NCBI GenBank assembly: GCA_900549545.1
Contig: URPA01000008.1
Location: 1 to 49,993 of the forward strand
DNA length: 49,993 nucleotides
Direction: 5' to 3'
Origin: an uncultured Eubacteriales bacterium
GTDB taxonomy: Bacteria > Bacillota > Clostridia > Oscillospirales > Oscillospiraceae
The notes below the pieces were generated by a model. It searched no databases, was not told where the DNA came from, and saw nothing but the letters and a program-made list of their open reading frames with translations. Below, in pieces: positions 1 to 8,063 of the stretch. Every line of letters begins with the position of its first letter. Position 1 is the stretch's first letter. Both the position numbers and the translations under genes were made by a program.

Positions 1-21
1 TATAAACGATAATTTAGCGGC

Positions 22-1179
22 TTAGAGCTGGATGTCAGAAACATCAATCTCGCCAGACATGAGCTTTGGCAGCAAGGTATCTCTTAGAGTTGCAAGCCGC
101 AGATTTTCGATTGAGTTACTTAATATCGTCTGATACATTGGCACGGCTACATCCAGAAACGATTTAGCGTCATCATTAGATAACTTCATGATGCTCTCTG
201 ACTCAAAATCTCTGGTTGTGATTGCATCAAACACAGCTCCACTTGCCTTATGTTTCAATCTATCAACTGCTTTAAGCGTGTAGAAATAAACAAGGAGCTG
301 ATGCGTGTCTTTGCCGACAAGTGCATAGCAGGACTGATTCATTGCCATAGGGACACCGGACAAACCAACTTTGCCTACTGTGCCTCTTGCTGTAACAAAA
401 ACAGTGTTTATGGGGTGAAGGCGACTATTGCAATGAGCAAGACCTTCCTCTGTAATTGCCTTTCCGGTTGTGAGTGTGTAAGGTGTTCCAACATCTTTAG
501 GAGTGAAAAATGGCACATTACCGTTCCAATAAGAGCTTTCGCCGGTTTTGGGAGTACCTCCACCGAGGATCTGAATTATTTCTGTAAATCCAACTTCCGT
601 TTCTGCGTGATCATAGAGGTTGGAGAACAATGTGGCTACTTGCTGCTGTAAATTATCGTTTAGCTGAATATTAAGCTCTATTTTGTCATCGAGCGCAACA
701 AGTATTGAGGCTATCACTTTTTGTGTTTCCTCGTCTGGTACACCCACTATCAGATTAGCAAATGTATCTCTTGTGATTGTATCAAAAACAGAACCATGGG
801 TCATTTGTTTTAGTTGGCCGATACTGCTTTTCAGTAGATAGTACAGAAATATGCTGTCCATTCCATTTTTTGCGCGGATGCCATAGCAAGATTGATTAAA
901 TGCCATAGGAAATGGAATCATTGACATTTCTCCAACGGTGCCTCTTGCTGATATAATGATGTCGTCTTTCTGCAAAAGTTTGGTTGAGCTATTATTTAGT
1001 CCCGACTCAGTTATGTGCTTTTCTGCTTTGTACACGCGCCGGTAATCATCGTTAAAGTCTTTTACTGATAACCAGGGAATGTCCCCGCCCCAGTATTCCG
1101 CAATTGAGGTTTTAGGGGTTCCTCCGCCAATCAATTCAATACAATCTATAATCGGAATATATTTCCATTCAGAGACCAT
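22..1179 (-). CDS. hsdS: Type I restriction-modification specificity subunit HsdS
   Basis: DNA-recognition subunit of a type I restriction-modification complex; it directs HsdM (and HsdR) to a bipartite target. The ~385-residue protein contains two target-recognition halves that begin alike: a GGGTPKT motif followed by YW and an 'IPW/VPFF...KD' strand occurs near residues 15-40 and again near residues 205-230. Each half ends in a helical spacer containing an ALDDKIELN-like or LRDTLLPKLMSGEI-like stretch, as usual for HsdS. I chose the ATG at 1179, which overlaps the end of hsdM by 11 bp, over a GTG-like upstream extension inside hsdM. The gene is complete at the left edge (TAA at 22-24). The hsdM/hsdS pairing makes the call firm; the recognition sequence cannot be read from the protein. 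Confidence 0.93.
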   Translation of the reverse strand: MVSEWKYIPIIDCIELIGGGTPKTSIAEYWGGDIPWLSVKDFNDDYRRVYKAEKHITESGLNNSSTKLLQKDDIIISARGTVGEMSMIPFPMAFNQSCYGIRAKNGMDSIFLYYLLKSSIGQLKQMTHGSVFDTITRDTFANLIVGVPDEETQKVIASILVALDDKIELNIQLNDNLQQQVATLFSNLYDHAETEVGFTEIIQILGGGTPKTGESSYWNGNVPFFTPKDVGTPYTLTTGKAITEEGLAHCNSRLHPINTVFVTARGTVGKVGLSGVPMAMNQSCYALVGKDTHQLLVYFYTLKAVDRLKHKASGAVFDAITTRDFESESIMKLSNDDAKSFLDVAVPMYQTILSNSIENLRLATLRDTLLPKLMSGEIDVSDIQL

Positions 1180-2671
1180 ATCCAATCGCCTCCAGCTTCT
1201 GCCGGATTTCTTCTTCCAGCACATGGGACTGTGCGAACAGATCGGACAGTTCGCTGGTCAATCTTGCCATCTTTTCATCGAAGGGCTCGCCGTCATCCTC
1301 CTGCTCCTCAATACCAACATAGCGGCCCGGCGTAAGAATATAGTCCTGCTTGGCGATTTCTTCTGTATCGACCACAGCGCAGAAGCCCTTCTGATTTTCA
1401 AGCGCCCCGGCACAATACGCCTTGTATGTATCCGCAATTTTGGCGATGTCCTCATCGGTCAGCTCCCGCAGCTTGCGGGTAACCATAGTGCCCAGCTTGC
1501 GGGCGTCGATAAACAGCGTTTTCCCCGGCTGCTTCTTGTTCTTGGCAAGGAACCACAGAGATACCGGAATCTGCGTCGTATAGAAAAGTTGGGTCGGCAT
1601 CGCTACGATACATTCCACCAAATCCGCATTTACAATGTTCTTACGGATTTCGCCTTCACCGCCGTTCTGGGAGGAGAGCGCACCGTTGGCCAGCACCATG
1701 CCAATCTTGCCGTTGGGGGCCAAATGGTAGATCATGTGTTGCAGCCACGCGAAGTTGGCATTACTTGCAGGGGGCAGACCGTACTGCCAGCGCACATCAT
1801 CCTTCAGCTTATCCGCGCCCCAGCCGGAGAGGTTAAAGGGTGGGTTTGCCATGATGTAGTCTGCGCGTAAGGTCGGGTGACAATCATTGAAGAAGGTATC
1901 GGCATTGTAGCTGCCGAGGTTAGCTTCGATACCACGGATGGCAAGATTCATCTGTGCCATTTTCCATGTGGTGGGGTTCGAGTCCTGGCCGAATACGGAA
2001 ATGCTGTTGATGTTGCCGCTGTGATTTTCAATGAACTTGGCGCTCTGGACAAACATACCGCCCGAGCCGCAGCACGGGTCGTACACGCGGCCATTGTAGG
2101 GCTGGAGAACCTCAACCAGTGTGCGAACCACGCAGGACGGAGTATAGAATTCGCCAGCCAATTTGCCCTCTTGTTCAGCAAACTTGGAGAGACAATATTC
2201 GTATGTTCTGCCGAGAATGTCACGGCTGGAGCCTGCCTCCACCATCTTGATATTAGTAAACAGGTCGACTACATCGCCAAGTCTGCGCTTGTCGAGTTCC
2301 GGACGGGCAAAGTTTTTGGGAAGTATATCTTTCAGTCGCTTGTTTTCCTTTTCGATCGCCCTCATGGCATCGTCAATGACAGTGCCGATCTCAGGAGTAT
2401 GTGCATTGGAGGCTATAACGCTCCAACGGGCGTTTTCAGGGACAAAGAAAATGCCTTCGGATATGTACTCGTCCACATCTTCTTCAAAGCCATCGCCTTC
2501 GTCAATGAGCTGCTGATGTTTTTCATCGAAGCGGTCGGAAATGTACTTAAGGAAAATAAGACCCAGAACGACTGATTTATATTCCGATGCATCAATGTTG
2601 CCACGCAGCACGCATGCTGCGTCCCAAATCTGTTTTTCAAAGCCGATGCCGGCTGTGGTTACTTCGGCCAT
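1169..2671 (-). CDS. hsdM: Type I restriction-modification DNA methyltransferase HsdM
   Basis: N6-adenine DNA methyltransferase subunit that modifies the target chosen by HsdS and, with HsdR, forms the restriction complex. The 500-aa protein has an N-terminal helical HsdM domain (about 1-150), then the SAM-binding motif DPCCGSGGMF (about residues 200-210) and the catalytic NPPF motif (about 275). These are motifs I and IV of gamma-type N6-adenine methylases, and the length is normal. It starts MAEVTTAGIGFEKQIWDAA at an ATG with GGAGGG about 12 nt upstream and runs directly into hsdS. No hsdR is visible; it may lie left of the window, or the system may be modification-only. Confidence 0.95.
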   Translation of the reverse strand: MAEVTTAGIGFEKQIWDAACVLRGNIDASEYKSVVLGLIFLKYISDRFDEKHQQLIDEGDGFEEDVDEYISEGIFFVPENARWSVIASNAHTPEIGTVIDDAMRAIEKENKRLKDILPKNFARPELDKRRLGDVVDLFTNIKMVEAGSSRDILGRTYEYCLSKFAEQEGKLAGEFYTPSCVVRTLVEVLQPYNGRVYDPCCGSGGMFVQSAKFIENHSGNINSISVFGQDSNPTTWKMAQMNLAIRGIEANLGSYNADTFFNDCHPTLRADYIMANPPFNLSGWGADKLKDDVRWQYGLPPASNANFAWLQHMIYHLAPNGKIGMVLANGALSSQNGGEGEIRKNIVNADLVECIVAMPTQLFYTTQIPVSLWFLAKNKKQPGKTLFIDARKLGTMVTRKLRELTDEDIAKIADTYKAYCAGALENQKGFCAVVDTEEIAKQDYILTPGRYVGIEEQEDDGEPFDEKMARLTSELSDLFAQSHVLEEEIRQKLEAIGYGL

Positions 2672-2884
2672 AGCTATTCAAGCCCTCCAATTAGTTCGTA
2701 AAGTATGCCCCATTTTGGTGATGGTGATTAGGTTAATTACAAACCTCGCCCAAAACGAAAATGCCCTGCCGCCCGGCAGAGCATTGCTGTATACTCATAC
2801 TGCCGAGGGCTATTCCAACACTGACAGCGTTGTGTTTAATTTTAGCAGATATTGGCGGAAATATCAAGAAAACTGTACATTCAC

Positions 2885-3019
2885 ATGCATATTCCAAAAC
2901 ATACAGCCTATGTTGCTACGGTAGATGACCTTGATGTTGCGTGGGACTTGCTGGACACCAAGGGCGGATGTATGTACCTCATCAATACGCAGCGCTTCAG
3001 AGTCATTAAGGTTCAGTAG
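2885..3019 (+). CDS. Short hypothetical ORF (44 aa)
   Basis: A 44-codon frame from ATG to TAG whose product begins MHIPKHTAYVATVDDLD and ends YLINTQRFRVIKVQ. I do not recognise it. No convincing Shine-Dalgarno sequence precedes the ATG and the frame is closed by a TAG about 40 nt upstream, so it may be a decayed gene remnant in the integrated element rather than an expressed gene. A hairpin follows at 3046-3105. Confidence 0.25.
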   Translation: MHIPKHTAYVATVDDLDVAWDLLDTKGGCMYLINTQRFRVIKVQ

Positions 3020-3045
3020 CAAAGCGAGAAATTCCAGCCCCAACG

Positions 3046-3105
3046 AAAAACGCTTCCCGCTCTGAGCCAGTGTTCTCTTACCGGTTTTTGGCGGGAAGCG
3101 TTTTT
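3046..3105. terminator. Inverted repeat, probable bidirectional terminator
   Basis: Arms AAAAACGCTTCCCGC (3046-3060) and GCGGGAAGCGTTTTT (3091-3105) are perfectly complementary over 15 bp around a 30-nt loop, with T-runs at the outer end on both strands. It lies 23 bp past the stop of the minus-strand AlbA_2 gene and 26 bp past the plus-strand short ORF. The loop is longer than usual for an intrinsic terminator. Confidence 0.5.
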
Positions 3106-3128
3106 GAGTAAAGTAACGAGATACTCTC

Positions 3129-4583
3129 TCAGGATTTCAGCTTATAGATTCTGTTTTTGTTTTCGCCCTCAGCGACGATGATACCTTCCGCGATCAATTC
3201 ATTCAGATAGTCTCTTGTGCGAGACGGTTTCAGGCCGATAAATTCCGCGATTGAGGAGGCTTTTGCTTCGGGCTTGTCGGTAAGATAGGCAATTATGCTT
3301 TCCTTCGTTTTCACATTTATCGCCGATTTTTTATTGCCGATTTTTATCGCCGATTTTTTATCGGCGGTTTTTCCAAATCTAAGTGTCAGCACGGTTCGCT
3401 CCGGCTCAAGCTGCTCTGCAATATCGGGCATAACCCACCCCTGCTCACGCCAGACGCGGAAAATGTTCGGGATACCGCTTCCGGCGCGCTCTCCAATATC
3501 AATCAGATTGAACATCTTGAGCATTGCGCCGTTTCGGGGATCAGAGACGCCGCCGCTTTTTGCCGCGTCGATTTCGATGCGGAAGCCGCCGGGGTTGGAC
3601 ATGATGATGCTGTCCCGCTTTTTGATTATGACCAGCCCCTGCCTGCCATAATAGTCCGCATTGATCAGGCAGTTTGCCAGTGCCTCGCGGAGCGCCTGAT
3701 GCACGGGTGTGTCGTCAACTCTGCTTCCGCCCTCCATCTTAAACGGTATCTTTATGTCCTGAACCAGCTTGTTATAGACGCGAAAATAGAAGTCGTAAAC
3801 ATTGCCGCTCCAATCGCCGGAGGAAGAGATAATTCGATCAGTCCAGCGGGTGTCAGCGTCATATTGCTCCTGATAATCCAGAAAATAGCTGTTGAATTCT
3901 CGCACAATGTCATATTCATTGCCGAACATGAGCAGGCCGGCAGTGGTAGGATGCTTCTGCCCGTCCGAGCCGATACCGACAGCACCCAGCTTCATCAGGA
4001 AGTCTTCATCCTCCAGCTCTTCCCAAACATGGCCGGGGCGGGAGAGCCTCATTCTCTGGCGGTAGCTGCGGACACTCTCCCGGTTGAACACGGACATATC
4101 CATTTCGTCCAGAATCAGCATGTCCTGTGTTTTCACAGAGGCATCCCGCACCATTGCCTGGTATTCCTCTTTCGTACAGCGATAGTCCCCTTCCCCGTTG
4201 CGGCGATATGTGCAGAGCGGATTGCCTTCAACATAAACAGGCTTATAAGAGCGTTCGGCACGGGGAACATTTATAACAACGATATTATCTCCATCGACCT
4301 CCTGGACGAACACATCTTTGGACGACAACACATTTACGCTGGCCTTATTGGGGTTATTTACAATGTCCCAGAACTCCTTGATCAGCTTCTCCGGGTCTGG
4401 CAGATCTACTGTGTGCAAAGATTTATCTGCCCATTCTTCCACGCCCAGCAAAATAATTCCGCCATAGGTATTGGCGAAGGCAGAGTAAGTCTCCCAAATG
4501 CTTTTGGGCAGACCCCCAAGGGCTTTCTTCGCCTCAATACGGTTATTTTCCCGATATTGCTCGATGTTGGAAAAATCAATCAT
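3129..4583 (-). CDS. AlbA_2 (Schlafen-type) domain ATP-binding regulator
   Basis: Putative transcriptional regulator of the AlbA_2/divergent-AAA family, often annotated as RecG-like. The N-terminal AlbA_2 domain shows RIEAKKALGGLPKSIWETY and NTYGGIILLGVEE (residues ~15-55). The middle carries an HATPase-like region with ALREALANCLINADY, SNPGGFRIE and RNGAMLKMFNLIDIGERAGSG (about 300-390). The C-terminus is a winged-helix-like segment preceded by a lysine-rich linker with a repeated KKSAIK/KKSAIN motif. I use the ATG at 4583, which has GGAGG six bases upstream; a GTG seven codons earlier has no site. Such genes commonly sit inside type I R-M islands; the DNA target and ligand are unknown. Confidence 0.8.
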   Translation of the reverse strand: MIDFSNIEQYRENNRIEAKKALGGLPKSIWETYSAFANTYGGIILLGVEEWADKSLHTVDLPDPEKLIKEFWDIVNNPNKASVNVLSSKDVFVQEVDGDNIVVINVPRAERSYKPVYVEGNPLCTYRRNGEGDYRCTKEEYQAMVRDASVKTQDMLILDEMDMSVFNRESVRSYRQRMRLSRPGHVWEELEDEDFLMKLGAVGIGSDGQKHPTTAGLLMFGNEYDIVREFNSYFLDYQEQYDADTRWTDRIISSSGDWSGNVYDFYFRVYNKLVQDIKIPFKMEGGSRVDDTPVHQALREALANCLINADYYGRQGLVIIKKRDSIIMSNPGGFRIEIDAAKSGGVSDPRNGAMLKMFNLIDIGERAGSGIPNIFRVWREQGWVMPDIAEQLEPERTVLTLRFGKTADKKSAIKIGNKKSAINVKTKESIIAYLTDKPEAKASSIAEFIGLKPSRTRDYLNELIAEGIIVAEGENKNRIYKLKS

Positions 4584-4927
4584 GCTGCTCCTCCATTTTA
4601 TCACTCAAAAGAATCTTCAATTCAATTATGTAGTAATTATGCCACACGCAGGCCGTTTTGTCTATCAAAAGACCCGAAGCAGAACAAAAATATCCCTGAA
4701 AGAGACGCACCACTTTCAAAACACTTTTATTCTTTGTATAGCGGCGCAAATTTTGCTGCTACTTCACTTTGCATGTTTTAGGCAATCTTCTTTTGACCCA
4801 CACTCTGACCCATACGCGGAAATATACGGAGAGGTTCGGACAGGATAAAGGTGTCAATGTCACCGAAAAGTGCGGACACGAAAGCGTTAAAAGCAGCCAA
4901 AAGCGCCCGGCGGAGACGCCGGACGCA

Positions 4928-4973
4928 GCTCATAACCCGGAGGTCGTTGGTTCGAATCCTTCCCCCGCAACCA
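4928..4973 (+). pseudogene. 3' half of an initiator tRNA-Met (fMet); attachment-site remnant
   Basis: The sequence runs from the anticodon loop (GCTCATAACCCGG, CAT anticodon with the three-C 3' arm typical of initiator tRNA) through the variable loop and GGTTCGAATCC T-loop to CCCCCGCAACCA. The 5' half is missing: no CGCGGGG-type acceptor strand or D-arm lies upstream, and the 5' anticodon-stem bases do not pair. Two of the five T-stem pairs read as T-T. A strong terminator follows directly after CCA, as at a native tRNA 3' end. This is the expected product at the distal end of an element integrated into a tRNA gene. It is not a functional tRNA. Confidence 0.75.
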
Positions 4974-5017
4974 CAAAAGATTAAAGCACCGCAGAAGCGG
5001 TGCTTTAATCTTTTGTG
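4972..5017. terminator. Strong bidirectional terminator (21-bp stem)
   Basis: A perfect 21-bp stem (4972-4992 with 4997-5017) closes an AGAA loop. The outer ends are A/T-rich, giving U-rich tails on both strands. It follows the tRNA 3' fragment on the plus strand and lies 30 bp beyond the stop of the minus-strand amidohydrolase gene, so it can serve both. Confidence 0.85.
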
Positions 5018-5047
5018 TGGGATTTGTGACCTGTGCGGTTTATGCCG

Positions 5048-6616
5048 TCAAACCTTTTTGCTCTTTCCGAGGAGCATTTTAACAAGTGAGAACACAGTCC
5101 CGCTGTGAGGCTTTGCTTCCGCGCCGAGGTAATAGGTCTTGCTGGGCCGGAAGGCGGCAAGCTCCTCGGGGCTGAGGCTGAAGATATCTACATCGCCCGT
5201 AAAGAAATCCGCTCTCTTTCCCGGCAGAAGCTGACCGCGCTCATCGTCCTCAAGGATCGCCCTCGCGGGATTCACGGTGTAGCACTTAAACGCCTCGTAG
5301 GGTGATATTGACTCCTCCTCGTTATAAAACTGCGTCATGCCCAGCATCTGCTGCCACGGGTCGAGGCTTTGAACCGGTGAGTCAGTCGAGCCGCAGATAA
5401 GCACACCCTTTTCAATGTAGGTTTTGAACTTTAGCCGGGCAAGCATCTCATCGGGCAGAAATTGCTCGTAGCTGTGCAGAAAGCGCTTGTCAATCCATGA
5501 GTAGCCCGGCTGCGCCATCACCGCCCAGCCGTTTTTCGCAATTGTGTCTATGGCCCTGTCGCTTGCAAACTCGCAGTGCTCAATGCGGTGGCGTATCTTC
5601 CCCGACGTTTTGGAAAGGGCTTCAACTATGCGCTCAATCGCCAGATCTCCTATGGCATGGCAGGCTATCTGAAAGCCTCTCCTGTCCGCCTCGAGCACCT
5701 TTTCATCCACAAAGCTCTGCTCGTAATAGCAGGGCGCCGTCTTTCCTGTATCCCTGTAAGGCAGGGAAAACGCCGCCGTGTGCGCGCCCAAAGCGCCGTC
5801 CATCTCCCAGTCCCCGCAGCCGCCTATGCGCGCTCTCCGCTGAAAGCGCGTGAGCGGCAGCGCCTTGTCAATATCCATATACTGAAAATAAAACCTGACA
5901 TCGACATTGAAATGCCTCGCGAGCAGCACAATAAGCTTTGTGGTGATGTCTCTTTTTGAATCCCCGTTTCCCTCAAGACCGCAGACTGTTGAGAGGCCAA
6001 AGCCCGCGCAGGTATTCTGAAACTCCGCGCAGCCCCTTGCAAGCACCGCGGGAGTGACCGAGGCGGCAATAATATCCGTGAGTCTGCCCTGAACGCGCTC
6101 GTGCGCCTCACCCATGAGGATACCGTCATGGCTTTCATCTTCAATGCCCAGCTTGCGCAGCATTTTTGAGGAAAGGGCGCTGGCGTGCCCGTCTATGGTA
6201 TAGATTATTACGGGGCGCATACCGCTCCACTCGTCAAGCTCCCACCGTGTTGGCAGTCTCCCGATGGCCGAGAGAATGTAGTTGTTCGCAACTATAAGGG
6301 CGCTCTTCCCTTTTCCCACCGCGAAGGCACGGAGCCTTTTCTCCACGCCGGCCATGCTGTCAGGCGTGACGGCGCCGTTTTCAATGCTGCATATCTCAAA
6401 GCTGCTGCCGGCAAGCACAACCGTTGACAGCAGATGGGCATGGCCGTCTATCATGCAGGGATAGACATGCTGCCCCCGCAGGTCAACCGTCCTTGCTCCT
6501 TTGGCCGCTTTGACATTGAGCTGCTTTATATAACCATCCTCAACCAGCATGGAGCCGGCGGTCTCGCCCTCGCTCTCCATGGTGTGGATAACGGCATTTA
6601 CAAAAAGTGTCTTCAT
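5048..6616 (-). CDS. YtcJ-like amidohydrolase (amidohydrolase_3 family)
   Basis: Metal-dependent hydrolase of the amidohydrolase superfamily, ~522 aa, with no signal peptide and so probably cytosolic. Metal-ligand motifs are visible: DGHAHL (~58-63), HAIGDLA (~310), HRIEHCEF (~335) and a late GSTDSP aspartate (~405). The C-terminus returns to a beta-sandwich carrying PGKRADFFTGDVD. The ATG at 6616 is preferred because GGAGA lies just ahead of it; an ATG four codons upstream is possible. It is the last gene before the terminator at 4972-5017, directly downstream of an amino-acid permease. Substrate unknown; family members cleave amides, carbamates and related bonds. A paralogue lies at 24544-26112, on the other side of the eut locus. 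Confidence 0.85.
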   Translation of the reverse strand: MKTLFVNAVIHTMESEGETAGSMLVEDGYIKQLNVKAAKGARTVDLRGQHVYPCMIDGHAHLLSTVVLAGSSFEICSIENGAVTPDSMAGVEKRLRAFAVGKGKSALIVANNYILSAIGRLPTRWELDEWSGMRPVIIYTIDGHASALSSKMLRKLGIEDESHDGILMGEAHERVQGRLTDIIAASVTPAVLARGCAEFQNTCAGFGLSTVCGLEGNGDSKRDITTKLIVLLARHFNVDVRFYFQYMDIDKALPLTRFQRRARIGGCGDWEMDGALGAHTAAFSLPYRDTGKTAPCYYEQSFVDEKVLEADRRGFQIACHAIGDLAIERIVEALSKTSGKIRHRIEHCEFASDRAIDTIAKNGWAVMAQPGYSWIDKRFLHSYEQFLPDEMLARLKFKTYIEKGVLICGSTDSPVQSLDPWQQMLGMTQFYNEEESISPYEAFKCYTVNPARAILEDDERGQLLPGKRADFFTGDVDIFSLSPEELAAFRPSKTYYLGAEAKPHSGTVFSLVKMLLGKSKKV

Positions 6617-6662
6617 TTTGTTCTCCATTCTGCGGCAGGCAGATAATCGTATCGCGCTATTT

Positions 6663-7796
6663 TCACACTACGCTCCCTATTGCCATGAGCAGATACGCAA
6701 TCACCGTGAGAATCTGAAACGGTGTAGTGCCCAGTTTGCCGAGTGTGCTGCCGGGAATCTCTCTGCGCGAGTTGCGGTATGTCGGAACAACCATGACCGC
6801 GACTATTATCGCTATCGCGCCGCCGGCAAGCTCCAGAAAATCAATGAACCCGCCGATGTTCATCAGGGAGATAAGCAATGAGGGCAGCGTTGCAAGCAGC
6901 CAGCAGAGCTGTGACTTCAATCTGAGCTGCTCCTCAATAATTCCCGCGAGCGCAAGCGATATGCTCCAGTAGGTCGTGAGCATGGCGAGCACCGTGAACA
7001 CGCCTCCGATGATCTGCGCCCAGGTGCCGATGCCCGCGCTCCAGCCGGTCATGGCAACCTCTGTGATCTCCTTTGAGGAGAGCAGCGCGCAGGTGGTGAT
7101 GACAAGGATGAGGATAAGATTGTTGCCGAGGCCCAAAGCGACCGCTTTCCTGACCTTTTTCATATCTCCCTCAAGCCCCTCAACAGCCTGCGGTATGCTG
7201 AAAAAGGCGGCGAAGGACAGCATCGCCATGGCGAAGAAGGAAACCCCGTCCTTCACGGTCCCCGCCTGTATGGGCAGCTTGTGAACGGGGGCAAAGAACG
7301 ACGCCACAGCAAGCGAGCCGATGAGCAGGAAGATTACGCCGACAGCAAGCTTCTCCGAAATTCCAACGGCCTTCAGGCCGAACAGGACGACAGATGCGGC
7401 GACTATGTAGAAAATGAGCTTGCAAGCCAAGGCGGACAGGGGCAGAAAGCCCGAAAGAACCTCAGCCGCACCCGCGATATACGCGGTGAGATTTGTGACA
7501 AGCACGAAAGCCATCAGCACGAAGAAGGAAACCGTCAGTATCTTCTTCGCCCTGCCTCTGAACAAAAAACGCGAAAACACCCCGACAATCTGCACATCCT
7601 TGCCGCACTTCTGAGTTGTTTCCGCGATCATCATATGCAGAAGCCAGCTTGCCGCAAAGGCGACAAGCAGAATGACAAGCGACACGATGACACCGTTTTT
7701 CTGTGCAATATACGGCATGGCGAGGACACCGCCGCCGATTCCGTAGCCGGTTATTATGCACGCGGCTTCCCACACTGTCAGTTTTTTCCCCTTCAT
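6663..7796 (-). CDS. Amino acid permease (aromatic/hydroxy amino acid permease type)
   Basis: Polytopic inner-membrane transporter of about 377 aa with roughly eleven hydrophobic segments. The first membrane helix carries GYGIGGGVLAMPYIAQKNG, the glycine-rich unwound helix characteristic of APC-superfamily Trp/Tyr/Ser-type permeases. The start at 7796 has GGGAGA six bases upstream; a longer upstream reading is unsupported. It lies 46 bp upstream of the amidohydrolase at 5048-6616 on the same strand, suggesting uptake or export of a substrate or product of that enzyme. The actual substrate cannot be told from sequence. Three hairpins separate it from the phosphodiesterase gene upstream. Confidence 0.8.
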   Translation of the reverse strand: MKGKKLTVWEAACIITGYGIGGGVLAMPYIAQKNGVIVSLVILLVAFAASWLLHMMIAETTQKCGKDVQIVGVFSRFLFRGRAKKILTVSFFVLMAFVLVTNLTAYIAGAAEVLSGFLPLSALACKLIFYIVAASVVLFGLKAVGISEKLAVGVIFLLIGSLAVASFFAPVHKLPIQAGTVKDGVSFFAMAMLSFAAFFSIPQAVEGLEGDMKKVRKAVALGLGNNLILILVITTCALLSSKEITEVAMTGWSAGIGTWAQIIGGVFTVLAMLTTYWSISLALAGIIEEQLRLKSQLCWLLATLPSLLISLMNIGGFIDFLELAGGAIAIIVAVMVVPTYRNSRREIPGSTLGKLGTTPFQILTVIAYLLMAIGSVV

Positions 7797-7920
7797 ATCT
7801 TTTCTCCCGTCATGTTTTGTCCGGGTTATTATACCATGCGCGCTCTGCATGCGCAATTACACGCAGAAGTAAAATCATATATTTACGGGACAACGCCAAT
7901 CAAGCGAAGCATAAAATAAT

Positions 7921-7945
7921 GCACCACGAGTCAAAACCGTGGTGC
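7921..7945. terminator. Hairpin with 8-bp stem
   Basis: Arms GCACCACG (7921-7928) and CGTGGTGC (7938-7945) with a 9-nt loop, flanked by T-rich sequence on both strands. It is the innermost of three consecutive hairpins between the phosphodiesterase gene and the permease gene. Confidence 0.55.
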
Positions 7946-7955
7946 GTTTTCAGCT

Positions 7956-7988
7956 TGTCAAAAAAGTCCTTGCAGGACTTTTTTGACA
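7956..7988. terminator. Perfect 15-bp hairpin
   Basis: Arms TGTCAAAAAAGTCCT (7956-7970) and AGGACTTTTTTGACA (7974-7988) close a TGC loop. It resembles the hairpin at 31222-31260 in its CAGCTTGT lead-in and AAGTCCT core. Confidence 0.6.
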
Positions 7989-7993
7989 GTCTC

Positions 7994-8031
7994 AAAGGGA
8001 GAGTGCGTGGCACGCCGCGCACTCTCCCTTT
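7994..8031. terminator. Terminator of the TRAP-phosphodiesterase operon
   Basis: A 14-bp perfect stem (AAAGGGAGAGTGCG at 7994-8007 with 8018-8031) lies 33 bp beyond the stop of the minus-strand phosphodiesterase gene. T-runs flank both sides. Confidence 0.7.
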
Positions 8032-8063
8032 TTTGCTTTGTTTATTTTGCTCTACCCCAGCTT

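Larger units (their letters stand above)
2672..3128. other. Intergenic stretch between hsdM and the AlbA_2 gene
   Basis: This 457-bp gap holds the upstream region of hsdM, a 44-codon plus-strand reading frame (2885-3019) and a 15-bp-stem inverted repeat (3046-3105). I see no promoter good enough to name and no tRNA or recognisable gene fragment. Confidence 0.5.
4584..5047. other. Element/chromosome junction region
   Basis: Between the AlbA_2 gene and the first amidohydrolase I find no convincing gene. It holds a 6-bp GAGA-tetraloop hairpin (4907-4922), the initiator-tRNA 3' fragment (4928-4973) and a terminator (4972-5017). Short frames across the tRNA fragment are not real genes. No integrase is visible. 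Confidence 0.6.

Noticed and set aside
4900..4973. A possible complete tRNA-Met
   Set aside because: No D-arm or 5' acceptor strand pairing with CCCCGCA is present upstream and the anticodon stem does not close.
4769..5108. Short plus-strand frames crossing the tRNA fragment and terminator
   Set aside because: They translate tRNA sequence and a hairpin; such frames are frequent false genes.
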